Assembly: GCA_021787655.1 (NCBI GenBank)
Contig: JAJYLM010000002.1
Coordinates: 1 to 37,229, forward strand
DNA length: 37,229 nucleotides
From: a bacterium
GTDB taxonomy: Bacteria; JAMCPX01
Direction: 5' to 3'
Shown here piece after piece: positions 6,694-15,436 of the stretch. Position 1 is the first letter of the stretch. Each line of letters starts with the position of its first letter. The notes below the pieces were generated by a model. The model had not been told where the DNA came from. It worked only from the letters and a program-made list of their open reading frames with translations, and searched no databases. Both the position numbers and the translations under genes were made by a program.

Positions 6694-8625
6694 TCATTGA
6701 TGCTTCAGGCGGTCAGCCATCTCCTGCCGTTTCAGGATCATGAACTGCCGCCGCTGACTGTTCCTGCACCGTGCTATGGCTTCATCAAACGCCGGAAGCG
6801 CGTCCTGCGGGTCGCTCATCTGTTCAAAAGCAAGCGCTTCCATCAGATAGCCGGTCCACGCGCCGGGCTGGAGCCTGATGAAAGCCCGGGCAAGCCGCAG
6901 GACGTCCCCGGGTTTATGCTCCTGGAGAAGGCTGTCCGCGGTAAGGGCGAACACGTGCTCATTACCCGGCTGTAACGCAAGCGCCCTGGTGCCGAACTGC
7001 ACAGCTGCAGCGAAGCGGGATGTACGGTACGAAAGATCCGCAGACGAACTGTACAAAAGGAAATAGTAGTTTCTCACATCATACCCGGTGCCGGAATCCG
7101 GGATTTCTTCAGGATCCACGGGTCCGTAGTTTTGGAGCAGCACGCTGTGCAGGTGTTCCAGGGTTGACTGCGCTGCGTCGTACATACCGGCACTGTAATA
7201 TACCGAAAATATCCTGCTCCACACGACAGGATCGTCCGGCGATAATGCCGCAGCCATCCGCGCCTGATCCTCGGCAGCAACGATGTCATGATTGCCGGCG
7301 AGCGTATCTGCAAGAAACGCCCGGTCTCTTCCGTTTTCAGGCTGTGACCATACCTGATACTTCCAGAACGTCAGATCGTCTCTCCAGGCACGTATCGAGA
7401 CCCTGTCGATGGCGACAAACGAACCGAGCATGAGGATAAGGGCACCGGCAATGCCGGCACGTGCAAGAATGCTGCCCCAGGCAGTTCTGCCCCTGATACC
7501 CTCTTGTCCGGAAACGCCGGGCATACCCTCAGAGGGCAGCGATCGTGCGAGCCATCGAATGCCCAGCACGAACACGACAGCGGGACCGATCAGCGGGATA
7601 TAGAGATACCGGGCAGCCCCCTGGTAAGCCATAGGTATGAGGCCGCTTGCAAACATGAAGTTTAAATAATACCAGCCAATGAAGAATACGAGGGTTTTGT
7701 GTCCTTTCCTGTATGCAGCATAAGTCAGCAGGAAAATCGTCATCAGCAGAAAAGCACTGCTCAGAAACTGCGGCGACAGAACCCTGGTCACCGGATGGTC
7801 CGGGTATGCAACCAGATGGATATAGAAAGGGAACACGATCGCAAGGGGATACTGGGCAATACCCGCGAACGTGGTGATTGTGGTGAGGACCTGGGTATGC
7901 AGGCTGCCGCCGCCTGACGCGGTCGTAAATCCCGTTTTATGGACAAAATGGAGGTACAGGACCCCGGTCGCAAGCGAGAGCAGCCAGAAATAATATTTCT
8001 CCGCGATGTTCTTCACGAGGGACTGATCCGTATACAGGAAATCGTACCACACCAGCAGGACCGGGAATATGACGATATTCGGTTTGACCAGCAGGCCTGC
8101 AACAAAGCAGAGGAACGTGAGCAGCAGGCCGGTGCGCCAGTGCTCCTGCCTGAACCTGATGTACGCTGTCATGGCGAGCAGCAGGAACAGCGTGGAGAGC
8201 GTGCTTTTCTGCTCCGAGATCCATGCCGCGGTCTCGGCCTGGACGGGATGAAGCAGAAAGATGAGAGCAGCCAAAAAACGGTAGGACCGCTCCTTGATAA
8301 AATACCCGAGCATAACGAAAACGAGGATACTATTGGTGATGTGCAGCAGGAGGTTGACCAGGTGATAACCGGCCGGTGAAAAGCCCCAGAGCCTGAATTC
8401 CGCGAGGTAGACCAGGCTGTCCAGCGGACGGACCATATTCGCGTAGGGCTTGAACAGAAGCTTGATGATGTGCCCGGATAACGGGTTGCTCAGGTACGGA
8501 TTGTTGAATACATAGGCAGGATCGTCGATGGAAATGTGGCCGAAGGCCGCAACCACGCCGAAAACGAGAAGTCCGGACACGAGGAGGACTAGCGGGTATC
8601 CGGCCTTTTCCATAAACCGTTTCAT
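6694..8625 (-). CDS. Bacterial TMTC-like GT-C protein with C-terminal TPR region
   Basis: This 643-residue protein starts at ATG 8625, nine bases after the stop of the metallophosphoesterase gene, so the two form an operon. The N-terminal 420 residues are a polytopic membrane domain. They show the acidic first-loop motif ISIDDPAYV, the HPVQAETAAWISEQKS motif and GAARYLYIPLIG, all landmarks of the TMTC (transmembrane and TPR-containing O-mannosyltransferase) group. Residues about 450-630 form a helical repeat domain with TPR-style patterns (AFLADTLAGNHDIVAAEDQARMAAALSP and others). Eukaryotic TMTCs add O-mannose to protein; bacterial homologues are common in Desulfobacterota and Nitrospirota but little characterised. 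The protein at 15437-17359 is a clear paralogue with the same architecture. Confidence 0.72.
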   Translation of the reverse strand: MKRFMEKAGYPLVLLVSGLLVFGVVAAFGHISIDDPAYVFNNPYLSNPLSGHIIKLLFKPYANMVRPLDSLVYLAEFRLWGFSPAGYHLVNLLLHITNSILVFVMLGYFIKERSYRFLAALIFLLHPVQAETAAWISEQKSTLSTLFLLLAMTAYIRFRQEHWRTGLLLTFLCFVAGLLVKPNIVIFPVLLVWYDFLYTDQSLVKNIAEKYYFWLLSLATGVLYLHFVHKTGFTTASGGGSLHTQVLTTITTFAGIAQYPLAIVFPFYIHLVAYPDHPVTRVLSPQFLSSAFLLMTIFLLTYAAYRKGHKTLVFFIGWYYLNFMFASGLIPMAYQGAARYLYIPLIGPAVVFVLGIRWLARSLPSEGMPGVSGQEGIRGRTAWGSILARAGIAGALILMLGSFVAIDRVSIRAWRDDLTFWKYQVWSQPENGRDRAFLADTLAGNHDIVAAEDQARMAAALSPDDPVVWSRIFSVYYSAGMYDAAQSTLEHLHSVLLQNYGPVDPEEIPDSGTGYDVRNYYFLLYSSSADLSYRTSRFAAAVQFGTRALALQPGNEHVFALTADSLLQEHKPGDVLRLARAFIRLQPGAWTGYLMEALAFEQMSDPQDALPAFDEAIARCRNSQRRQFMILKRQEMADRLKHQ

Positions 8626-8634
8626 CCGTGTACT

Positions 8635-9804
8635 CTACTGCGGTGTGCTGGTCAGATCAATGACGGTTATTTCGGGGGGTGACAGGAAACGAAGGGGAGG
8701 CCCCCAGGTCCCTGCACCCCGGTTGACGTACAACGCCGCATTCCCGCCGAGCGGCAGAAACCCCGCATCGACAATGTACGAGAGCTTCGTGATCAGGCTG
8801 AACGGAAATATCTGGCCTTTGTGCGTATGACCTGAAAGCTGGAGGTCGAACAGCCCGGTACTCCTGGTATCGATGACGGGTCTGTGTTTGAGCAGAACAG
8901 TAAACCTGTCCCGGGAACACCGGGTCAGCAGTTCCTTCTCGTCGGCGTCCACAAAGGCGCCGAACGGCTTGCCTGCCGGGTCATCGACCCCGGCAATATT
9001 GACGAGCCCCCCGACGGACACCTGCTGCCCGCGCAGTATGACGAAGCCGGCCTGTTTCGTAAATTCGAGGGCGTGTTGAATGCCCGCATAAAATTCATGG
9101 TTACCGGTGATTGCAAATTTTCCGTACCGGGGACGGATCGCCTGCAGCATTTCGGGAATGCCCGAGAGTCCGTTGATCTGCCCGTCGAGCAGGTCTCCCG
9201 TGGAAACGAGGATGTCGGGCTGTGCCTCCTGAATTTTGCGGATGAGACGCTCCACCCTTTCCTTCCGGATGATGAGGCCGATATGAACATCAGAGATCTG
9301 CACGATTCTGAGATGCCCGGTCCCTTCGGGCAGTTTCCCGGTCGTTATCGCAAGCCTTTCGGTACGGATGGTCCGGGCTTCGAAATATCCGTACAGAACG
9401 ATGGCCAGCGAGCACACGAGCGGTCCAAAGAATGACAGTTGTGCCGACGGCATCAGAAAGCGCAGATTCGAACGGACTATGAGGGAGACGAGGGAGACGA
9501 TACCATGATAGATATCGGTCAGTCCTGCAGTACAGACAAACAAAAACAACGTTCCCATCCAGATATACCCGGTATACGCAAAGAACTGCGCGATGGTCTC
9601 GTGGTGGTGCTTCTCGAAATAATAGATAAGGAGCGGCGAAACGATCATCACGAGCATGACCGCGGCGAGCACCATGCCTGCAGGGAAGCCGAAGCCCAGG
9701 GCAGCCCGCGCCTTGAGAAATACATACAGGTGCGCAGCGGTGTATATCAAAAAGAAAACGGACAGAAATACTTCCAATATTGCCTCCCTGCTCTTTATGT
9801 TCAT
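8635..9804 (-). CDS. Membrane-anchored calcineurin-like metallophosphoesterase
   Basis: 389 residues from ATG 9804, which has GGAG four bases upstream; an in-frame ATG at 9849 is not supported. Residues 1-150 contain about four or five transmembrane helices. A calcineurin-like phosphoesterase domain follows with all metal-binding motifs: DxH (Asp172, His174 in ISDVHIG), GD (VSTGDLLDG), GNHE (AITGNHEFYAG), a later conserved His (LLKHRPV) and GHTH (LSGHTHKGQIFPF). Relatives include YaeI-type phosphodiesterases and UDP-2,3-diacylglucosamine hydrolase-like enzymes acting at the membrane; the substrate is unknown. Co-transcription with the TMTC-like glycosyltransferase suggests a role in envelope lipid or glycan metabolism, which is inference. 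Confidence 0.85.
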   Translation of the reverse strand: MNIKSREAILEVFLSVFFLIYTAAHLYVFLKARAALGFGFPAGMVLAAVMLVMIVSPLLIYYFEKHHHETIAQFFAYTGYIWMGTLFLFVCTAGLTDIYHGIVSLVSLIVRSNLRFLMPSAQLSFFGPLVCSLAIVLYGYFEARTIRTERLAITTGKLPEGTGHLRIVQISDVHIGLIIRKERVERLIRKIQEAQPDILVSTGDLLDGQINGLSGIPEMLQAIRPRYGKFAITGNHEFYAGIQHALEFTKQAGFVILRGQQVSVGGLVNIAGVDDPAGKPFGAFVDADEKELLTRCSRDRFTVLLKHRPVIDTRSTGLFDLQLSGHTHKGQIFPFSLITKLSYIVDAGFLPLGGNAALYVNRGAGTWGPPLRFLSPPEITVIDLTSTPQ

Positions 9805-10040
9805 AGCGCTCCGGTTCCTCACAATACGTGGTAACCGTAAAAAATGCAAGAAGGGAAGACGCCCTGCCGGTCATGGTTTGCAGGAATGGACTTTTTAACG
9901 GGAACGTGGTTACATGGTATACATTACTGATATTCAACGAAACGTTTTTTTTCCCGGAAAAATGTGGTAAAGAGATTACCGGGGGGCACTTTTCAACTTC
10001 GGTCACCGCAGCCCCTTCGAAACCAAAAGGAGGTTGAAGC

Positions 10041-12386
10041 ATGAAGAAAGGAATAGTAGGTATACTCTTTCTGGCCATTATGGCATACAGTATGAATGCA
10101 GCTGCAGCGCAGGCATTGATATCATTTAAATTCTTTCACAAGCCCATACTCACCGCTGTCCCCGGAGAACCCCTGCAGGTGTCCGCAACAATAGATCCTG
10201 CCAGCAAGGTCGCCTATGCCTCTCTCCTCTACAAATCGCCGTCGGACAAGTATTACAAGGCGATCTTTCTGAAGCGATCCTCCGGAGACACCTTTTCAGG
10301 TGTCATAGCATCAACGGACATCAACCCGCCCAAACTTATGTACTACATTACCGTGGTGGACACGGACGGTCAGTCCCACATATTATTCATGGGCCCGAAT
10401 AATCCGCAGATCGTCGATGTCGGAGAAGTGAATGTTCAGTCAGCGGAAGAGGCGTCCGCGATGGAACAGGAGCTTGCCCTGTTCAGCTCCGAGGACGTCG
10501 TTTATTCTGCGGCACGGCATAAGCAGAAGATTACCTCTGCACCGGCATCGGTCACGGTCCTCACCCATGAAGACATCAAAAGCGTGGGAATGTCCCTTTC
10601 CGACATCCTTCGAACGGTACCGGGCATGGATGTTTCTTATATCAACCCGGGATACACGATCTTCAACGAGCGCGGCTACGGTACCGAAGAAAACAACCTC
10701 ATGCTGGTCCTGGTCAACGGCAGGGTGCTGAACAACACCTTCTACGGCCCCCCCTTCATCGAAAGTCTTCCGATCCCGATGGATGACATCGAGAGGATCG
10801 AAATTATCCAGGGTGCAAGTTCGTCCCTGTACGGTGCAGATGCTGTGACCGGCATCATCAGTATAACGACACGCAAGCCCGCGGCAACCCCGACATTTAC
10901 GATATCCGGCATCGGCGGGCTTTTTTCCGATCTGCCGCAGTCATTATTCAGCTCCTATGACGTTAACGTAGAGGCGCAGGGACAGACGGGTACAACAGGA
11001 TTTATCAGCTCAGTCGGGTACAAACGTGCGCCCGATTTCGATGCACCGGATCACAACGCTGCCATCGTACCGAAGGCGTGGCTGTATGTAACGCACGACT
11101 TTTCCAAAGACCTCAATGCATCGCTGGAAGCCGGCTACGACAAACCCCAGTTCATGCTCTACACCCTGCTCCAGAACCTCTGGACGTACGCGCAGGAGAC
11201 CTACATCAAGCCCCACGTCGAGTATAAAAACCTCAAGATAGACGCATACTGGTTCGGGTTTAACGTCAATGTGCCCCTGTTCATCACCCCGTTCAACACC
11301 ACCATACCGCTGCTCAGTGAAAATCTTTCCGGCACAACCAACACATACAATATCGACGTGCAGTACAACCTTCCTGAAATACCCTACAACAAGGTCATCA
11401 TCGGTGCTGACGCCAACTACAACACGTACAGTTTTCCGGAGCTCGAATCCTCCTATAACAATGTCGACCTGACAAGGGAGCTTCTGTACGGGGGATTCAT
11501 CCACGACGAGGTAGGCCCGTTCTACAAGTTCCTGCTGACACTCGATGCGCGGTACGACCACTACTCGGTAACGCCGGCAGGACTGAGCTACCGCGGCAAC
11601 CTCTCGTATGCCATAACATCCGGTCAAACGGTCCGCGTATCGTACGGTACGGCGTTCCGGAAACCCATCTATGTCGAATCGCAGTTTATCCCGAAGATAT
11701 CATCGTCGTTCATTCCAATCCAGGGAACGCTCATCGGCAACCCCAACCTGAAGAACGAGTTGATGCGCACCACGGAGTTCGGGTACATCGGTGAATGGGG
11801 AAAGCACGTCAGGACAGAACTGACGGCATACTACGATGAGCTGTATAACCTCATCTATTTCTATACGAACCTGTCCACAGCCTCACAGTTCCAGTTTCTG
11901 AACAGCGGGACGAGGTATGTATCGCACGGTGGAGACGTCAGCCTCGAGTACGAGCCGATCAAGGCCATAAAAACGTTCGTCAACTATTCCTATCTCGACC
12001 GGGAGGACAACCTCACCGGGTCGGTTGGCAATTACGTGACGCAGGACTTCAACATCGGGGCCCGGTACGCCGTCACGGATGGACTGTTTGCGAGCATCCA
12101 GGGTGATTACACCTCAGCACGGACCGCACACATTGCTGACCCCAACACACTGTATACCAATACCGTGGTCCAGTTGCCTGCATATTTTATCGCCAACGCG
12201 AAGGTCGGGTATACGTTCATACCGCACCGGTTCGAGCTCGGGTTTTACGTATTCAACATGTTCAATGACATCCACCACGAGTATCCCTTCATCGACCTGC
12301 CAAACGCCGCGCTCACCCAGAGCACGGTCTTCGGCGGCGAGGAAATCAGCAGGATGTTCATGCTGTATACAAACATTTATTTTTGA
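10041..12386 (+). CDS. TonB-dependent receptor with an N-terminal Ig-like domain
   Basis: 781 residues from ATG 10041 after AAAGGAGG. A signal peptide (residues 1-23, ending NAAAA-Q) is followed by a domain of about 100 residues (30-130) that looks like a beta-sandwich (PGEPLQVSATIDP, VAYASLLYKS, LMYYITVVDTDG). This precedes the plug and is not part of ordinary receptors. The plug starts near 145 (ELALFSSEDVVYSAARHKQKI) with ASVTVLTHEDIK, SLSDILRTVPGMDV and ERIEIIQGASSSLYGADAVTGIISI. The 22-strand barrel fills the rest and ends MLYTNIYF with a terminal Phe. Such receptors import siderophores, cobalamin, sugars or metals using TonB energy; the ligand cannot be told. Its stop overlaps the start of the NfeD gene (TGATG), an unusual coupling. 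Confidence 0.88.
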   Translation: MKKGIVGILFLAIMAYSMNAAAAQALISFKFFHKPILTAVPGEPLQVSATIDPASKVAYASLLYKSPSDKYYKAIFLKRSSGDTFSGVIASTDINPPKLMYYITVVDTDGQSHILFMGPNNPQIVDVGEVNVQSAEEASAMEQELALFSSEDVVYSAARHKQKITSAPASVTVLTHEDIKSVGMSLSDILRTVPGMDVSYINPGYTIFNERGYGTEENNLMLVLVNGRVLNNTFYGPPFIESLPIPMDDIERIEIIQGASSSLYGADAVTGIISITTRKPAATPTFTISGIGGLFSDLPQSLFSSYDVNVEAQGQTGTTGFISSVGYKRAPDFDAPDHNAAIVPKAWLYVTHDFSKDLNASLEAGYDKPQFMLYTLLQNLWTYAQETYIKPHVEYKNLKIDAYWFGFNVNVPLFITPFNTTIPLLSENLSGTTNTYNIDVQYNLPEIPYNKVIIGADANYNTYSFPELESSYNNVDLTRELLYGGFIHDEVGPFYKFLLTLDARYDHYSVTPAGLSYRGNLSYAITSGQTVRVSYGTAFRKPIYVESQFIPKISSSFIPIQGTLIGNPNLKNELMRTTEFGYIGEWGKHVRTELTAYYDELYNLIYFYTNLSTASQFQFLNSGTRYVSHGGDVSLEYEPIKAIKTFVNYSYLDREDNLTGSVGNYVTQDFNIGARYAVTDGLFASIQGDYTSARTAHIADPNTLYTNTVVQLPAYFIANAKVGYTFIPHRFELGFYVFNMFNDIHHEYPFIDLPNAALTQSTVFGGEEISRMFMLYTNIYF

Positions 12387-13666
12387 TGTTTAGACGTGGA
12401 GTACTGCTCCTGTCCCTGCTCCTGCTCACCGGTACGGTGGTGCATGCAGACGGCCATGTCGATGCGATCTCCATAGACGGACCCATCGGGCCTGCGTACG
12501 CAAATTATGTTCCGGAATCTATCCGGCAGGCAGAAGCGGACCATGCGAACGCCCTGCTCATCACGATCGATACCCCGGGAGGGCTCGATCTATCCATGAG
12601 AACCATTGTCAAGGCCATCGAGGATGCAAAACTGCCGGTCATCAGTTTTATCTATCCATCCGGCTCCCGTGCTGCATCTGCAGGTGTGTTTATCGTCATG
12701 GCGTCCGATGTAGCGGCCATGGCGCCCGGAACAAATATCGGTGCCGCACATCCTGTCACCCTCGGGCAAAAGCTCGGCAAAGAAATGGAAACAAAGGTCA
12801 CCAATGATGCGGTTGCCTACATCAGGAGCATCGCACTGCAAAAGGGCAGGAACGCTGTCTGGGCAGGACAGGCAGTATCGCAGAGCGTTTCGATCCCTGC
12901 GGATCAGGCAGTCAGGATCCACGTCGTCGATTTTACCGCCTCGACCATCCCCCAGCTTCTCGATGAGATCAGCGGCCGGACGATCAGCAAGCCGTCCGGC
13001 GAATACGTGCTGCATACCAGGAATGCCGTCGTCCGCCAACTACCCATGAGCCTCAGGGAGAAACTCCTCATGGTCATCAGCGATCCCAATATCGCCTACA
13101 TCTTCATGATCATCGGCATGTGGGGCATCTTTTTCGAACTCGCAAGCCCCGGTGCCATAATCCCGGGTGTCATCGGCGCACTGTCGCTTATCCTTGCTTT
13201 TGTTTCGTTTCAGACTATACCGGTTAATTATGCGGGGATACTGTTGATCATACTTTCAATCATCCTGTTTATCCTGGAGGTGAAGATCGTGAGCCACGGC
13301 ATGCTTGCCGTCGGTGGGATTGCATCCTTCGTGCTGGGGTCATTGCTCCTGTTCGACACATCCTCAGCCTCGTACTCTGTTTCCTGGAAACTCATTGCAA
13401 CAGCAGCCGTGCTGACAGCCCTGTTTTTTATCGTTGCGCTCGGGCTTGCTCTCAAGGTCAGGTTCAAAAAGCCACAGACAGGAAGAGAGGGCCTGATCGG
13501 CCAGGCCGGTAGTGTAAAGGAAGTTCATCATGATAAGATCAAGGTGTTTCTCGACGGTGCCTACTGGGACGCATACAGCGAAGATAAAACCATTAAATCC
13601 GGTGATAAAGTTATTGTAGAAACTATAGAAAGTGGTATGCAGTTAAAAGTAAAAAAGGAGGTTTAA
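12386..13666 (+). CDS. nfeD: NfeD-family membrane serine protease (ClpP-class plus NfeD domain)
   Basis: 426 residues. ATG 12386 shares its A with the receptor's TGA stop, giving translational coupling. Residues 1-21 are a signal peptide. The ClpP-like protease domain (about 24-215) has ITIDTPGGLD, then GSRAASAG with the candidate nucleophile Ser98, and a candidate general base Lys137 ahead of YIRSIALQKGRN, consistent with the Ser-Lys dyad of archaeal 1510-N homologues. Four transmembrane helices (about 230-355) and a C-terminal OB-fold NfeD domain (GREGLIGQAGSVKE to VIVETIESGMQLKVKK) follow. This full-length NfeD1b form is characteristically paired with a slipin, which is the next gene and may be its substrate. 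The slipin's AAGGAGG lies inside the last codons of this gene. Confidence 0.92.
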   Translation: MFRRGVLLLSLLLLTGTVVHADGHVDAISIDGPIGPAYANYVPESIRQAEADHANALLITIDTPGGLDLSMRTIVKAIEDAKLPVISFIYPSGSRAASAGVFIVMASDVAAMAPGTNIGAAHPVTLGQKLGKEMETKVTNDAVAYIRSIALQKGRNAVWAGQAVSQSVSIPADQAVRIHVVDFTASTIPQLLDEISGRTISKPSGEYVLHTRNAVVRQLPMSLREKLLMVISDPNIAYIFMIIGMWGIFFELASPGAIIPGVIGALSLILAFVSFQTIPVNYAGILLIILSIILFILEVKIVSHGMLAVGGIASFVLGSLLLFDTSSASYSVSWKLIATAAVLTALFFIVALGLALKVRFKKPQTGREGLIGQAGSVKEVHHDKIKVFLDGAYWDAYSEDKTIKSGDKVIVETIESGMQLKVKKEV

Positions 13667-13669
13667 CAT

Positions 13670-14425
13670 ATGGGTTCTGTCATAACAGTCATTGCTCTCT
13701 TTGTCGCTTTGGTGCTTATATCCGGGATAAAAATTCTCAAGGAATACGACCGGGCGGTTTTGTTCAGGCTCGGAAGGCTTATCGGCGCAAAGGGACCTGG
13801 TATCATCTATGTCATTCCGTTTGTCGATAAGATGTTCAAGGTCAGCACCCGGGTCGTAACCCTCGATGTTCCTGCGCAGGACGTTATTACCAAGGATAAC
13901 GTTTCCATCAAAGTGAATGCGGTTGTTTACTTCAAGGTCATCGATCCGAACAAGGCCATCACCGAGGTCGAGAACTACCTGTTTGCGACATCCCAGATCG
14001 CCCAGACGACGCTGCGAAGCGTGTGCGGCCAGGGCGAGCTCGACAAACTGCTGTCGGAACGGGAAAAGATAAACATGGAACTGCAGGAGGTCATCGACAA
14101 GCACACCTCCCCGTGGGGTATCAAGGTTTCAACGGTCGAAGTCAAACAGATCGATCTCCCGCAGGACATGCAGCGTGCCATGGCTCGCCAGGCCGAAGCA
14201 GAACGGGACAGAAGGGCAAAGGTCATCAATGCCGAGGGAGAGCTGCAGGCATCACAGAAGTATTCCGAGGCAGCCGCCATCCTCAGCAAAGAGCCTGCTT
14301 CGCTCCAGCTCCGGTACCTCAACACGCTGTCCGAGATTGCCACGGAAAACAATTCAACGGTCATTTTCCCCCTGCCGCTCGACATCCTGAGCGCATTCCT
14401 GAAAAAGCTGCAGGAGAACAAGTAG
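13670..14425 (+). CDS. Slipin (SPFH/band-7, stomatin-like) protein
   Basis: 251 residues; ATG 13670 is three bases after the NfeD stop. The N-terminal hydrophobic hairpin (VITVIALFVALVLISGIKIL) anchors it in the inner membrane. The SPFH domain follows: EYDRAVLFRLGRLIGAKGPG, the VVTLDVPAQDVITKDNVSIKVNAVVYFKV core, TTLRSVCGQGELDKLLSER and WGIKVSTVEVKQIDLP. A helical coiled-coil tail (AMARQAEAERDRRAKVINAEGE) drives oligomerisation. Slipins form large membrane scaffolds, and NfeD proteases cleave their C-terminal region in archaeal homologues; the PLPLDILSAFL segment near the C-terminus is of the kind targeted. Operonic pairing with NfeD is the standard arrangement. The preceding TonB receptor is not part of that standard arrangement. 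Confidence 0.93.
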   Translation: MGSVITVIALFVALVLISGIKILKEYDRAVLFRLGRLIGAKGPGIIYVIPFVDKMFKVSTRVVTLDVPAQDVITKDNVSIKVNAVVYFKVIDPNKAITEVENYLFATSQIAQTTLRSVCGQGELDKLLSEREKINMELQEVIDKHTSPWGIKVSTVEVKQIDLPQDMQRAMARQAEAERDRRAKVINAEGELQASQKYSEAAAILSKEPASLQLRYLNTLSEIATENNSTVIFPLPLDILSAFLKKLQENK

Positions 14426-14461
14426 CGTTCTGCTGAGCGTTTGCGCACCGGGGGGTATACA

Positions 14462-14511
14462 GGCATGCCGTTCTGTCCGGCAGAACAGGCGTTCCTGGAC
14501 GGAAGCATGCC
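14462..14511 (+). repeat. Nested inverted repeat between slipin and hydrolase genes
   Basis: GGCATGC (14462-14468) pairs with GCATGCC (14505-14511) and encloses a second hairpin, GTTCTG/CAGAAC (14470-14486). GCATGCCGT occurs twice as a direct repeat (from 14463 and 14505). No T-run follows. It may be an mRNA processing or stability structure separating the receptor-NfeD-slipin messages from the hydrolase message. Confidence 0.45.
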
Positions 14512-14531
14512 GTCATGGTCATGAGAAGCAC

Positions 14532-15380
14532 ATGGGGAAAATAACCAAAGAGGAAACGTTCATAGACTCCGCTGACCGGCGTATTCACCTCGATATCTTC
14601 AACAATGCAGGAGAGAAGAAGGCCGTCGTGTTTTTCCCGGGAACCGGAACAGCATCGGAATTCTATGCAGTCTTCCTCGAAGCCATCGCATACAAGGGAT
14701 TCAATGTCATCGGCATCGACCCGGCAGGCCACGGGCACTCCTCCGGGAAACGGGGCGATTTTACCATGGAAGAACTCCTTGCAAACCTCAGGGACACGGT
14801 ATCCTACGTTCAGCATAGATTCGGGGGTAAAACCGGTATCATAGGAAGCGGACAGGGCGGCATCGTCGCCTACTACGCAGCGCTCGAGGGTATTCGGGTC
14901 GATGCAGTCGTTGCACACACTGCCGCACTCGTCTATCAGGATTATCTGCATATCGTGAGGAACCCGGGTTTGATCAGGAGACTTCTCCCGGGTATAGCCT
15001 ATCTCCAGCGCCGTTTCCCGGGCGTCAAACTGCCGGTTTCAGGCTATCTGAACTGGAACGACGCATTCACCAGCCGCAAGATGCTGAAGATGTTCAAAAA
15101 CGATGCACTCTTCACCGGCTCCTACACGATCCGGGCGATCGCTTCGCTCAAAGATTACCGGCCCCTCCTGAAGGGATTGCCTATGCCGCCGACCATGATC
15201 ATCACCGGCACCGGTGATCGTATCATACCGAAGGACGTGTCAGAGCGGGCATTCTATGCCTTGAAGGGAAACCTCCATACCTATGCCGAAATCGAAGGTG
15301 CTGCCCACATGCTTCCGCTCGAGCACATGGCGCAGATGCTTGACCGTATAGAAGACTGGTTTGCAGCGAGACTCGGGTAA
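14532..15380 (+). CDS. Alpha/beta-hydrolase-fold protein, lysophospholipase-like, nucleophile Ser replaced
   Basis: 282 residues, ATG 14532; a GAGAAG upstream is only a weak ribosome binding site. The fold matches monoglyceride lipase/serine aminopeptidase S33 proteins: VVFFPGTGTASEFYA (oxyanion region), VIGIDPAGHGHSSGKRGDFTMEELLANL, then the nucleophile elbow. The elbow reads IIGSGQGGI, so the GxSxG serine position (residue 107) is Gly, with a Ser one residue earlier at 106. The other two triad members look intact: Asp229 in TGTGDRII and His259 in GAAHMLPLEH. Either this is a pseudo-hydrolase, or chemistry uses a non-standard residue. It follows the NfeD/slipin pair by 106 bases and precedes the TMTC-like gene by 56; a membrane-lipid or acyl-binding role is inference only. 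Confidence 0.8.
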   Translation: MGKITKEETFIDSADRRIHLDIFNNAGEKKAVVFFPGTGTASEFYAVFLEAIAYKGFNVIGIDPAGHGHSSGKRGDFTMEELLANLRDTVSYVQHRFGGKTGIIGSGQGGIVAYYAALEGIRVDAVVAHTAALVYQDYLHIVRNPGLIRRLLPGIAYLQRRFPGVKLPVSGYLNWNDAFTSRKMLKMFKNDALFTGSYTIRAIASLKDYRPLLKGLPMPPTMIITGTGDRIIPKDVSERAFYALKGNLHTYAEIEGAAHMLPLEHMAQMLDRIEDWFAARLG

Positions 15381-15436
15381 CGCGGGGAACATGCATGTGG
15401 TTTTCCGCTGCAGTCATGGTAGGGTAGGAACCGTGT

